A stretch of 64,000 nucleotides of DNA from Xanthomonas dyei (GTDB lineage Bacteria > Pseudomonadota > Gammaproteobacteria > Xanthomonadales > Xanthomonadaceae): contig NZ_MDEE01000004.1 in the NCBI RefSeq assembly GCF_002939865.1, positions 1 to 64,000 on the forward strand, written 5' to 3'. Under the pieces are notes generated by a model. That model had not been told where the DNA came from. It made no database searches and saw nothing but the letters and a program-made list of their open reading frames with translations. This document shows, piece by piece, positions 8,193 to 16,715 of this stretch (position 1 is the stretch's first letter; the number at the start of each line of letters is the position of its first letter). Position numbers and translations under genes: made by a program.

Positions 8193-9878
8193 TTACTCGG
8201 ACTTGTTGCTGTTCAACTGCGCACGCAGCAGCGCGCCCAGCTGGGTCATGCCGCCCGACGCAGCGGAGGACTGATATTCCTCCAGCGTCTCGCGCATTTC
8301 GGCATCGTCCTTGGCCTTGATCGACAGCTGCAGGGTGCGGCCCTTACGGTCCATGCCCACGAACTTGGCTTCGATCTTGTCGCCGACCTTCAGGTGCTGA
8401 GTCGCATCGTCGACGCGCTCGTTGGCGATATCGCGTGCAGCGACGTAGCCTTCGATGCCTTCGGCCAGGTCGATCGTGGCGCCCTTGGCATCCACTTCAC
8501 GCACAACGCCTTCGACCTTCGAACCCTTCGGGTTGGACGCCATGTACTGACCGAACGGATCCTGCTCCAGCTGCTTGACGCCCAGGCTGATGCGCTCGCG
8601 TTCCGGGTCCACTGCCAGCACGACGGCTTCCAGCGTGTCGCCCTTCTTGTAGTTGCGCACGACATCTTCGCCGGTGGTGTTCCAGCTGATGTCGGACAGG
8701 TGCACCAGACCGTCGATGCCGCCGTCCAGACCGATGAAGATGCCGAAGTCGGTGATCGACTTGATCTGACCGGACACCTTGTCGTTCTTCTTGTGGGTCG
8801 CAGCGAAGGTTTCCCACGGATTGGCGGCGACCTGCTTCATGCCCAACGAGATGCGGCGACGCTCCTCGTCCACATCCAGCACCATCACTTCGACTTCGTC
8901 ACCAACCTGCACAACCTTGGACGGGTTGACGTTCTTGTTGGTCCAATCCATCTCGGAGACGTGCACCAGACCTTCGACGCCCGGCTCGATTTCGACGAAT
9001 GCGCCGTAATCGGTGACGTTGGAGACCTTGCCGAACACGCGGCTGTTGGCCGGGTAACGACGCGCGATGTTGTCCCACGGATCTTCGCCCAGCTGCTTCA
9101 GGCCGAGGCTGACGCGGTTACGCTCGCGATCGAACTTCAGCACGCGCACGTCCAGCTCGTCGCCGACGTTCACGACTTCGGACGGATGGCGCACGCGCTT
9201 CCAGGCCATGTCGGTGATGTGCAGCAGGCCGTCGATACCGCCCAGGTCCACGAATGCGCCGTAATCGGTCAGGTTCTTGACGACACCCTTCAGGATTGCG
9301 CCTTCCTGCAGCTTGTCCATCAGCTGCTCGCGCTCTTCCGAATGCTCGCTCTCGACCACTGCACGACGCGACACCACAACGTTGTTGCGCTTGCGATCCA
9401 GCTTGATCAGCTTGAACTCAAGCTCCTTGCCTTCCAGGTAGGCCGGGTCGCGCACCGGGCGCACATCCACCAGCGAACCAGGCAGGAACGCGCGAACATC
9501 CTTGATGTCCACGGTGAAACCACCCTTGACCTTGCCGCTGATGCGGCCGGTGATGGTTTCGTTCTTTTCCAACGCTTCTTCCAGCTCGTCCCACACCATC
9601 GCGCGCTTGGCTTTCTCACGCGACAACACGGTCTCGCCGAAGCCGTTTTCGATGGAGTCCAGCGCAACCTTGACCTGGTCGCCCACGCCCACATCGATCT
9701 CGCCAGCGTCGTTACGGAACTGCTCGATCGGCACGATGCCTTCGGACTTCAGGCCAGCGTTGATCACCACCACGTCGCCGCGCACTTCCACGACGGTACC
9801 GGTGACGATCGAGCCCGGCTTCAGCTTGGCCAGATTGGCTTGACTGGCTTCGAACAGTTCAGCAAAAGATTCTGTCAT
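8193..9878 (-). CDS. rpsA: 30S ribosomal protein S1
   Basis: 561 residues with six S1/OB RNA-binding repeats. Recurrent segments such as [41 protein letters not shown] and [19 protein letters not shown] (the first in part) mark domains 3-5. S1 delivers mRNA to the 30S subunit and is essential. The start chosen is the ATG at 9878 ([12 protein letters not shown]), which gives the standard N-terminus; the frame stays open 29 codons further upstream but that extension is not conserved-looking. The context is cmk upstream and ihfB downstream. Confidence 0.97.
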   Translation of the reverse strand: MTESFAELFEASQANLAKLKPGSIVTGTVVEVRGDVVVINAGLKSEGIVPIEQFRNDAGEIDVGVGDQVKVALDSIENGFGETVLSREKAKRAMVWDELEEALEKNETITGRISGKVKGGFTVDIKDVRAFLPGSLVDVRPVRDPAYLEGKELEFKLIKLDRKRNNVVVSRRAVVESEHSEEREQLMDKLQEGAILKGVVKNLTDYGAFVDLGGIDGLLHITDMAWKRVRHPSEVVNVGDELDVRVLKFDRERNRVSLGLKQLGEDPWDNIARRYPANSRVFGKVSNVTDYGAFVEIEPGVEGLVHVSEMDWTNKNVNPSKVVQVGDEVEVMVLDVDEERRRISLGMKQVAANPWETFAATHKKNDKVSGQIKSITDFGIFIGLDGGIDGLVHLSDISWNTTGEDVVRNYKKGDTLEAVVLAVDPERERISLGVKQLEQDPFGQYMASNPKGSKVEGVVREVDAKGATIDLAEGIEGYVAARDIANERVDDATQHLKVGDKIEAKFVGMDRKGRTLQLSIKAKDDAEMRETLEEYQSSAASGGMTQLGALLRAQLNSNKSE

Positions 9879-10062
9879 TTGGATTTTACTCAGTTGAACA
9901 CACGGGCGCCGGTCGTCGGGTTGCGACAGAGACGGACCGCCCAGCCTGTTGGTCGACCCCAACAACGAGTCGGTTTATGAAGTAGTAGAACCGCCACGCA
10001 GGATGCGCAACGGAGCTTTGGAACGCCTTACGGTCGGCGGGACCTGCCCGCTTGCGGAACGC

Positions 10063-10746
10063 TTACGACGACGTGCGGTCGGACAACACCCCGACCACAC
10101 GCTGGACGACATCCTCGATCCCTATTCCGCTGGTATCGATCAGCACGGCGTCTTCGGCCGGCCGTAATGGCGCCACCACCCGCTGGGCATCCCTGGCATC
10201 TCGGGCCATGATCTCGCGCAGCAGGTCGTCAAAGATAACCGAAACACCCTTTTCCATCAACTGTTTATGACGACGGCCCGCACGTTCTTCGGCACTGGCG
10301 GTCAGGAAAACCTTAAATGCGGCATCCGGAAAGATCACCGTGCCCATATCGCGCCCGTCGGCCACCAGGCCAGGGGCACGTCTGAATGCGCGCTGGCGCT
10401 CCTTGAGGGCACTGCGCACCTCGGGAATGGCCGCAATCGCCGAGGCCAGGGCGCCAGTGGTTTCCAGGCGCAGTTCGCCGGTTGCGTCCTCGCCGTTGAC
10501 CAAAACTCGCAGGCCCGCTTCGCCAGCGTCATCGAACTCGACCTTGGTGTCGAAGGTGCAGCGCACCAGCGCAGCCGGGTCGGACACATCCAGATCGGCC
10601 CAGCTCGCCGCCACACCCACCGCGCGATACAGTGCGCCCGAATCGAGGTAGTGCCAGCCCAGCCGGGCAGCCACGATGCGGCTGACTGTGCCCTTGCCGG
10701 CGCCGGAGGGACCATCGATGGTGAGAACGGGCGAAAGGTCGGTCAT
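10063..10746 (-). CDS. cmk: Cytidylate kinase
   Basis: 227 residues. The P-loop [12 protein letters not shown] lies at residues 13-24, and the CMP-binding part includes [12 protein letters not shown] and [13 protein letters not shown]. The enzyme phosphorylates CMP/dCMP with ATP in pyrimidine salvage. It lies 184 bp upstream of rpsA, the usual gammaproteobacterial arrangement. The gap (9879-10062) probably holds the rpsA promoter and leader, in which nothing specific was recognised. Confidence 0.97.
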   Translation of the reverse strand: MTDLSPVLTIDGPSGAGKGTVSRIVAARLGWHYLDSGALYRAVGVAASWADLDVSDPAALVRCTFDTKVEFDDAGEAGLRVLVNGEDATGELRLETTGALASAIAAIPEVRSALKERQRAFRRAPGLVADGRDMGTVIFPDAAFKVFLTASAEERAGRRHKQLMEKGVSVIFDDLLREIMARDARDAQRVVAPLRPAEDAVLIDTSGIGIEDVVQRVVGVLSDRTSS

Positions 10747-10918
10747 TCAGGTTTCCGGAAGGTCATCAGGCGCTAGTGTAGCGCCGCTCGCAGCGATTCG
10801 GATGCAACCACTTGAAAGCACGACGAAAAGCCGGTTAGAATTGCCGGCTTAATTGCGGGTGCAGCCTCGATTGCGCGCACTCTCCCATCGAATCCAACCG
10901 TTTACGCCGAGGTGTGCC

Positions 10919-11044
10919 ATGAAAGTCCTGTCCTCCCTGAAGTCTGCGAAGACCCGTCACCGCGACTGCAAGGTGGTCCGCCGCCGCGGCAAGGTCTTCG
11001 TGATCTGCAAGTCGAACCCGCGTTTCAAGGCGCGTCAGCGCTAA
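10919..11044 (+). CDS. rpmJ: 50S ribosomal protein L36, type B (zinc-independent-like)
   Basis: A 41-residue, strongly basic protein starting [20 protein letters not shown] and ending NPRFKARQR. It has the length and sequence of the YkgO-type L36 paralogue; only two cysteines (Cys17 and Cys31) remain of the four used for zinc in C+ forms. The ATG at 10919 is preceded by GAGGTG. A frame open further upstream is not needed. A strong terminator follows 27 bp after the stop. Confidence 0.95.
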
Positions 11045-11070
11045 GTAGTTGCTGCGCGTGCAAGACCCGA

Positions 11071-11096
11071 GAAAGCCGCCTTCGGGCGGTTTTTTC
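11071..11096 (+). terminator. Intrinsic terminator of rpmJ
   Basis: GAAAGCCGCC-TTCG-GGCGGTTTTTTC: a GC stem capped by a stable TTCG tetraloop and followed by six T residues. This is a textbook rho-independent terminator just beyond the L36 gene. Confidence 0.95.
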
Positions 11097-11255
11097 TTGG
11101 CCGATGCTTGATGCGCTGCCGTGCGTGGCGCTTTAGGAAGCGATCTGCAGCCACATGCTGGTGCGACCGCCCGAATGGTGCGCATCGCGCCGACGTTTGT
11201 CCTGGTTTTTTGCTGTAATCACCATCCGAATCTTGTCCACTGGGGAGTAGATGAC

Positions 11256-11597
11256 ATGCGCAACCGTTTGTTTGTGATGCCGCCGATCGTGCTGACAATC
11301 GCGCTGATGGGGATCAGTGCCGCCGCTTCTGCCGAAACGCTGCTGGTCGATCGTGTACAGCAAAAGCCCGCCGCCGCCCTGCCCTTGCGCGGCGACAGCA
11401 TGAGCCAGGTCGAAGGCCGCTACGGTGCGCCGCAGCAGAAGCTCGACCCGCGCGGTGGCCAGAAGCGCCAGTGGCCGACGATCCACCGCTGGGTGTATCC
11501 GGCATTCACCGTGTACTTCGAAAAGAGCAAGGTGATCGACGTGGTGGCCAATCAGGCCGATGCCAACGAGATCGGGCCGAAACCGCCGATCCAGTAA
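11256..11597 (+). CDS. Small secreted protein, function unknown
   Basis: 113 residues from the ATG at 11256, which has a GGGGAG ribosome site 8 nt upstream; longer upstream starts lack one. A signal peptide (hydrophobic PPIVLTIALMGISAAASAE, cleavage probably at ASA-E, about residues 9-27) indicates export to the periplasm. The mature part contains the stretch GDSMSQVEGRYGAP followed by a Trp/Tyr-rich strand region (HRWVYPAFTVYFEKSKVIDVV). This resembles small beta-rich domains of the SmpA/OmlA-BamE type (short G-x-x-x-x-x-V-x-x-x-x-G-x-P motif), but the assignment is only suggestive. Confidence 0.75.
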   Translation: MRNRLFVMPPIVLTIALMGISAAASAETLLVDRVQQKPAAALPLRGDSMSQVEGRYGAPQQKLDPRGGQKRQWPTIHRWVYPAFTVYFEKSKVIDVVANQADANEIGPKPPIQ

Positions 11598-11826
11598 GAC
11601 GCGACATCACCCCGGCCAGCGCGTGCAGACATCGTTCGCTGCACGTCTGGCCAACGCTCGCAGCACCATGTGTGTGGTCCGTCAGCACTCGGACATGCGT
11701 TGCTGCGAATCTGCATCAAGCCTGGCGCGGCAACGTGCGCCAGGATCGCAAGAGCCTGCACTCGAGTGCGGGGTATCGATGAACGTTTGGGCCGCTGTCC
11801 GGACACCAAGATGAGTATTGCCTCGC

Positions 11827-12861
11827 ATGACCGACCGTCTTCGCTTTCCCGCCGAATGGGAACCTCAATCCGCCGTGTTGATGGCGTGGCCGCATGCCGG
11901 CACCGATTGGGCCGAGCGCCTGGCCGATGTGGAAGAGACCTACATCGCGCTGATTACCGCGATCTCCCGCTTCGAGCCGGTGGTCATCTGCGCGGCCGAT
12001 GACGATCTGCAGATCTATGCCGAGGCGCGGCTGCGTTCGGCGCGCGTGGACATGACGCGGGTGCGCTTTGTGATCGCCGCCTACAACGACACCTGGTTGC
12101 GCGATTCCGGCCCGATCACGCTGCGCCAGAATGACGGTTTCCGCCTGATGGATTTCCGCTTCACCGGGTGGGGCGGCAAGTTCGAGGCCAGCCTGGACGA
12201 CCAATTGGTGAGTTCGCTGGATGCGGCGCAGGTCTTCGTGCCCGCCCCGGTGCAGACGGTGGATTTTGCGCTGGAAGGCGGTGCGATCGAAACCGATGGT
12301 GCCGGCACGCTGCTGACGACCTGGACCTGCCTGCACGAACGGCATCCGCAGCGCACGCGCGAATCGCTCAGCAGCGATCTTGCGGCATGGCTATCGCAGG
12401 ATCGGGTGCTGTGGCTGGACCACGGCTATCTCGAAGGCGACGACACCGACGCGCATATCGATACGCTGGCGCGCTTTGCCGGCCCGGACACGATCGTCTA
12501 CCAGGGCTGCGATGTGCCCGGCGATTCGCATTACGCCGAACTGCAGGCGATGGGCAACGAGCTGGCCGCGCTGCGCACCGCCGACGGGCAGCCTTACCGT
12601 TTGTTCGTGCTGCCGTGGGCCGAGCCGATCCTGGATCAGGGCCGTCGCCTGGCTGCGTCGTATGCCAACTTCCTGATCGTTAACGGCGCGGTACTGATGC
12701 CGGCGTATGGCGATCCGGCCGATGCGACCGCGCAGGCGGTGCTGGCCGAAGCGTTTCCGCACCACGAAATCGTTCCGGTTCCCTGCCGTGCGCTGATCTG
12801 GCAGAACGGCAGCCTGCATTGCCTGACCATGCAGTTGCCGGCCGGCCTGCTCGCCGCCTGA
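11827..12861 (+). CDS. aguA: Agmatine deiminase
   Basis: 344 residues of the PPAD/guanidino-modifying family. WPHAGTDWAERL near the N-terminus, NDTWLRDSGPI (about residue 90), EGGAIETDGAGTLLTT, and the C-terminal catalytic cysteine in NGSLHCLT (Cys332) are the expected active-site blocks. The enzyme converts agmatine to N-carbamoylputrescine and ammonia. The ATG at 11827 is chosen; a TTG at 11818 is an alternative. The next gene is aguB, which completes the route to putrescine. An imperfect inverted repeat at 11614-11652 separates it from the preceding gene. Confidence 0.96.
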   Translation: MTDRLRFPAEWEPQSAVLMAWPHAGTDWAERLADVEETYIALITAISRFEPVVICAADDDLQIYAEARLRSARVDMTRVRFVIAAYNDTWLRDSGPITLRQNDGFRLMDFRFTGWGGKFEASLDDQLVSSLDAAQVFVPAPVQTVDFALEGGAIETDGAGTLLTTWTCLHERHPQRTRESLSSDLAAWLSQDRVLWLDHGYLEGDDTDAHIDTLARFAGPDTIVYQGCDVPGDSHYAELQAMGNELAALRTADGQPYRLFVLPWAEPILDQGRRLAASYANFLIVNGAVLMPAYGDPADATAQAVLAEAFPHHEIVPVPCRALIWQNGSLHCLTMQLPAGLLAA

Positions 12862-12975
12862 CCAGTGCGTTCGACGCGGCTACGTCAGTGGCGCGTCGTT
12901 TCTTGTTCCGGCCGGCAGGCCGGTGTTATGCCATGGCGCGCTACCTTAGTGCGCACCTTTGCAGGATGAGATGCC

Positions 12976-13860
12976 ATGTCCCGTCACCTTCTTTCCGTCG
13001 CGCTGATTCAAGAGCGCAACCACGGCGACGCCGAGGCCAATCTGGCCATCATCGAATCGCGCGTGGCCGAGGCTGCCGCACAGGGCGCCAAGTTGGTGCT
13101 GCTGCAGGAGCTGCATAACGGCGCGTATTTCTGTCAGCACGAGTCGGTGGACGAATTCGATCTGGCCGAGCCGATACCCGGCCCGAGCACCGAGCGCCTG
13201 AGTGCGCTTGCCAAGCAACATGGTGTGGTGCTGGTCGCCTCGTTGTTCGAGCGCCGCGCCGCCGGCCTGTATCACAACACTGCGGTGGTGTTCGAAAAGG
13301 ACGGCCGTCTGCTCGGCAAGTACCGCAAGATGCACATCCCCGACGACCCGGGCTTCTACGAGAAGTTCTATTTCACGCCGGGCGATCTGGGGTTTACGCC
13401 GATCGATACCTCGGTGGGCCGCCTGGGCGTGCTGGTGTGCTGGGATCAGTGGTACCCGGAAGCGGCACGCTTGATGGCCTTGGCCGGTGCGGAACTGCTG
13501 CTCTATCCTACCGCGATCGGCTGGGACCCGGACGATCAGCAGCCCGAGCAGGAGCGTCAGCGCGATGCGTGGATCCTGAGCCATCGTGGGCATGCGGTCG
13601 CCAATGGCGTGCCGGTGCTGTCGTGCAACCGCGTCGGGCATGAACCCTCGCCGCTGGGCGCGTCCGGCATCCAGTTCTGGGGCAACAGCCATGTGTTGGG
13701 GTCGCAGGGCGAGTTCATCGCCGAAGCCGGCCAGGAGCCGACCGTGCTGATCTGCGATGTCGACCTGCAGCGCAGCGAACATGTGCGGCGCATCTGGCCG
13801 TTTCTGCGCGACCGTCGCATCGATGCGTACGGCGACCTGCTCAAGCGTTACATCGACTGA
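12976..13860 (+). CDS. aguB: N-carbamoylputrescine amidohydrolase
   Basis: 294 residues of the nitrilase superfamily with the Glu-Lys-Cys triad visible: Glu45 in LLQELHNGAYF, Lys118 in KYRKMHIPDDPGF, Cys155 in GVLVCWDQWYPE. It hydrolyses N-carbamoylputrescine to putrescine, CO2 and ammonia. It lies 114 bp after aguA on the same strand and 4 bp before the acetyltransferase gene, so the three are probably co-transcribed. Confidence 0.97.
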   Translation: MSRHLLSVALIQERNHGDAEANLAIIESRVAEAAAQGAKLVLLQELHNGAYFCQHESVDEFDLAEPIPGPSTERLSALAKQHGVVLVASLFERRAAGLYHNTAVVFEKDGRLLGKYRKMHIPDDPGFYEKFYFTPGDLGFTPIDTSVGRLGVLVCWDQWYPEAARLMALAGAELLLYPTAIGWDPDDQQPEQERQRDAWILSHRGHAVANGVPVLSCNRVGHEPSPLGASGIQFWGNSHVLGSQGEFIAEAGQEPTVLICDVDLQRSEHVRRIWPFLRDRRIDAYGDLLKRYID

Positions 13861-13864
13861 TCGC

Positions 13865-14392
13865 ATGGCCGTCGAGCTGCGTGCAGTCCGCGATACGGAC
13901 ATCCCGGCGATCACCGCGATTTATGCGGAGCAGATCGCCGGGTTCAATACCTACGAATACAGCGCGCCGTCGAGCGCGGACATGCACGCCCGCATGCGCG
14001 TGATCGTGGATGCCGGCTACCCGTATCTGGTTGCAGAACATGCCGGCGCTGTCGCCGGCTATGCCTATGCCAGTGCCTATCGCGCACGTGCGGGCTACCG
14101 CTGGACGGTGGAGAATTCGATCTATCTTGCCGCCGACATGCAGGGCCGCGGGATCGGCAAGGCCCTGTTGGGCGAACTGATCGCGCGCTGCGAGCAGCGC
14201 GGCGATCGGCAAATGATTGCGGTGATCGGCGATGCGAGCAACCAGGCATCGCTGCGGCTGCATGAACGTTTTGGATTTCGCACGGTCGGAGTGTTCACCG
14301 GTATCGGCCGCAAGCAAGGTCGCTGGTTGGACGGCGTGCAGATGCAGCGCCAACTCGGCTCCGGTAACACCGCCCCTCCTTCTGATGAATGA
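13865..14392 (+). CDS. GNAT N-acetyltransferase, phosphinothricin/methionine sulfoximine acetyltransferase-like
   Basis: 175 residues from the ATG at 13865, 4 bp after aguB. The GNAT acetyl-CoA site is seen as DMQGRGIGKALL (about residue 95), and the C-terminal part ASLRLHERFGFRTVGVF matches the PAT/YncA subgroup. These enzymes acetylate small amines such as phosphinothricin or methionine sulfoximine; here, next to the putrescine genes, an amine or amino-acid substrate is plausible but unproven. The stop overlaps the start of the TraB-family gene. Confidence 0.88.
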   Translation: MAVELRAVRDTDIPAITAIYAEQIAGFNTYEYSAPSSADMHARMRVIVDAGYPYLVAEHAGAVAGYAYASAYRARAGYRWTVENSIYLAADMQGRGIGKALLGELIARCEQRGDRQMIAVIGDASNQASLRLHERFGFRTVGVFTGIGRKQGRWLDGVQMQRQLGSGNTAPPSDE

Positions 14393-14396
14393 CCCC

Positions 14397-15617
14397 ATGA
14401 CTGAGCAGACCACCCACGTTCTGGACGATGCGCTGTCCGGCCAGCCGCACCGCATCGTCGAACGCGATGGCGTGCGCTACACCTTGCTGGGAACTGCCCA
14501 TGTCTCGCTGGCCAGCGTCGCCGCGGTGCAGCGGGCGATCGGCAGCGGCCGTTACGACGCGGTGGCGGTGGAGCTGGACGCGCAACGCCTGCAGGCGCTC
14601 AGCGACCCGGATGCCCTCGCCCGCCTGGATCTGGTGCAGGTGATCCGCAAGGGGCGCGTGGCCCTGTTTGCGGCCAATCTGGCATTGGCGGCCTACCAGC
14701 GCCGCCTGGCCAAGCAGTTGGGCATCGAGCCGGGCGCGGAGTTGAAGGAGGCGGTGAATCTGGCCCGTGCGCAGGGACTGCCGGTCTATCTGATCGACCG
14801 CGAAGTCGGGCTGACCTTCAAGCGTGCGTCCGGGCGGTTGGGATTCTTCGGCAAGATGAAACTTGCCGGCGGTCTGCTCAGCGGCCTGTTCGCCGCCGAC
14901 GAAGTGGGCGAAGAGGAAATCGAAAAGCTCAAGCAAGGCGACATGCTCGAAGCGAGCTTCGGCGATTTCGCCAGCGAGAGCCCGGAGCTGTACGAGACGG
15001 TGATTGCCGAGCGTGATCGCTACATGGCCACGCGCCTGCGCGAAGAAGCCGGTGCCGGGCAGTATGAAGTGCTGGCGGTGGTCGGCGCCGGACATCTGGC
15101 CGGGCTTGCGCGGCACCTGGAACAGGACACCGATGCGCTCGGCCCGCTACGCGAGTCGCTGGAATACGTGCAGCAGCGCAAGCGCGTGCCCTGGATCACG
15201 TTGGGCATTTTGGCGGTGATCATTACCGGGATCGGCATCGGCTTCTGGCGCGGCGGCCTGAGCATGGGCGCCGACCTGTTGCTGCAGTGGGCGATGTACA
15301 CCGGCGGTCTGGCCGCACTGGGCTGCCTGCTGGCCGGCAGCCACCCGTTGAGCATCCTGACCGCGGCGGTGGTGGCGCCGTTCAAGCCGTTCCGTCTGAG
15401 CGTACCGACCGGTGCCTTCGCGGCCTTGGTCGAAGTGCATATGCGCAAGCCAGCCTACGGGGATTTCCTGTCGCTGCGCGACGATGCGCAGACCCTGCGC
15501 GGCTGGTATCGCAATCGCGTATCGCGCGTGGTGCTGACGTTTCTGTTGACTAACTTCGGCAGCATGGCAGGAGTGTGGCTGGCAGGCGTGCAGATCTTCA
15601 ATCGCCTGCATGGGTGA
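14397..15617 (+). CDS. TraB/PrgY-family membrane protein
   Basis: About 406 residues (ATG at 14397; an ATG at 14385 in frame would add four). The N-terminal domain has the family motifs LLGTAHVSL (about 25-33) and, around residue 227, VVGAGHLAGL, conserved His positions proposed to bind metal or catalyse. The C-terminal third carries about four membrane helices (ITLGILAVIITGIGIGFW onward). TraB/PrgY proteins were first described as blocking pheromone signalling in enterococci; the role in proteobacteria is unknown. Confidence 0.88.
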   Translation: MTEQTTHVLDDALSGQPHRIVERDGVRYTLLGTAHVSLASVAAVQRAIGSGRYDAVAVELDAQRLQALSDPDALARLDLVQVIRKGRVALFAANLALAAYQRRLAKQLGIEPGAELKEAVNLARAQGLPVYLIDREVGLTFKRASGRLGFFGKMKLAGGLLSGLFAADEVGEEEIEKLKQGDMLEASFGDFASESPELYETVIAERDRYMATRLREEAGAGQYEVLAVVGAGHLAGLARHLEQDTDALGPLRESLEYVQQRKRVPWITLGILAVIITGIGIGFWRGGLSMGADLLLQWAMYTGGLAALGCLLAGSHPLSILTAAVVAPFKPFRLSVPTGAFAALVEVHMRKPAYGDFLSLRDDAQTLRGWYRNRVSRVVLTFLLTNFGSMAGVWLAGVQIFNRLHG

Positions 15618-15660
15618 TTGAGAAGGCAGTCGGCAAGCTGCGGTATCCCGACGCCTTGCA

Positions 15661-15721
15661 GGAGCGCACCTGGGCGCGATTGGACGTTCTCGGTAAAGCC
15701 CGTCGCGCCCGGGTGCGCTCC
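15661..15721. repeat. Dispersed inverted repeat / bidirectional terminator-like hairpin
   Basis: Arms 15661-15679 and 15703-15721 are 19 bp long with one mismatch (GGAGCGCACC-T/C-GGGCGCGA). It lies between the convergent TraB and EEP genes, where a shared terminator would be expected. A solo arm identical to the reverse complement of the right arm occurs at 29031-29049 inside the bolA reading frame, so this is a dispersed family rather than a local hairpin only. Confidence 0.85.
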
Positions 15722-15734
15722 TACGTGGTTGGCG

Positions 15735-16715
15735 TTACGGAGCGGCGGACTGATCCGGTGCAAGCTGCAAACGCACCCACACGCCATAGTGATCCGATGC
15801 CCAGCGCCCTTCGGCATATGGGGTGTCGAACAGAATGCGGGCTTCGCGGGCAAGCAGACGGTTCTGCTGGAAGAACACGTGGTCGATGCGCGCCGGCGTG
15901 TCGAAGACATGAAGATTCAAGGTACTGACCGTGGCATCGCTGTTGCGGTGCACGCTGCCATAGCTGTCGCCATAACCCTTGCGTAGCGCCTCCAGATCCA
16001 GCGCGTCGGCGGCGGTATTGAAATCGCCTGCGATCACTACCGGCGCCTGCGCGCTGGTGGAGGCAATGAACTCCAGCAGGTCGCCGACCTGGCGCGTGCG
16101 CGTTGCGGTGCCGCGCGCATCGGCGCGTTCGTTGAGATGGGTGACGTAGACATTGACCGGCTGGCCATCGATATCCACCTGCAGATGCGCCGCAACGCGG
16201 TAGTCGTCCAACGGGTGCAGCAGTCGCTCGTGGCGCGCCAGCACCTTGCGCCGGCTCAGCAACGCATTGCCATAGCGCTTGGCGGCACCAGGGGGATCGG
16301 CCGAGGCGAAGATCACCGCGTAGCCCAGCTTGCGCGCCAGCCAGGTGGATTGGTTTTCCACGCTACCGCGGCGCTCGATGACCTCCTGCAACGCAATGAC
16401 ATCGGGTGCCAGTTGCTTGAGCTCCTTGGCGATGTAGGCGCGGCGGGCCGGCCAGTCTTCGCGGTCGTGATGCAGGTTGAGCGTGACCAGGGTCAGGCCG
16501 CGGGCAGACGGAGCTGGGGTGACCTGCCCTGCCGGGTCACTGACCGCTGCAGCGCCGTTCTGCTTGGACTGCACTGCAGCACGTAACGGCCCAGCCTGAC
16601 CAGGCTGGCCTGCCTGCGCGTGCGCGCAGCACAGCGCCAGTGCGACAACGGCTGCACACCGGCCAGCGCGACGCCAGTGTTGCCCTGCCCGTACCGGCCA
16701 AGGCACGGCCGTCAT
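15735..16715 (-). CDS. Secreted endonuclease/exonuclease/phosphatase-family protein
   Basis: 326 residues. An N-terminal signal segment (AAVVALALCCAHAQAG, about residues 19-36) is followed by the EEP fold with its metal and catalytic blocks: TLVTLNLHHDR, ALQEVIERRG, THLNERADARG, VIAGDFNTAAD and, near the C-terminus, ASDHYGVWV. The family includes phosphodiesterases, sphingomyelinase-like and nuclease-like enzymes; the substrate cannot be read here. The ATG overlaps the stop of the upstream discoidin gene by 4 bp, placing it last in the sugar-utilisation operon. Confidence 0.9.
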   Translation of the reverse strand: MTAVPWPVRAGQHWRRAGRCAAVVALALCCAHAQAGQPGQAGPLRAAVQSKQNGAAAVSDPAGQVTPAPSARGLTLVTLNLHHDREDWPARRAYIAKELKQLAPDVIALQEVIERRGSVENQSTWLARKLGYAVIFASADPPGAAKRYGNALLSRRKVLARHERLLHPLDDYRVAAHLQVDIDGQPVNVYVTHLNERADARGTATRTRQVGDLLEFIASTSAQAPVVIAGDFNTAADALDLEALRKGYGDSYGSVHRNSDATVSTLNLHVFDTPARIDHVFFQQNRLLAREARILFDTPYAEGRWASDHYGVWVRLQLAPDQSAAP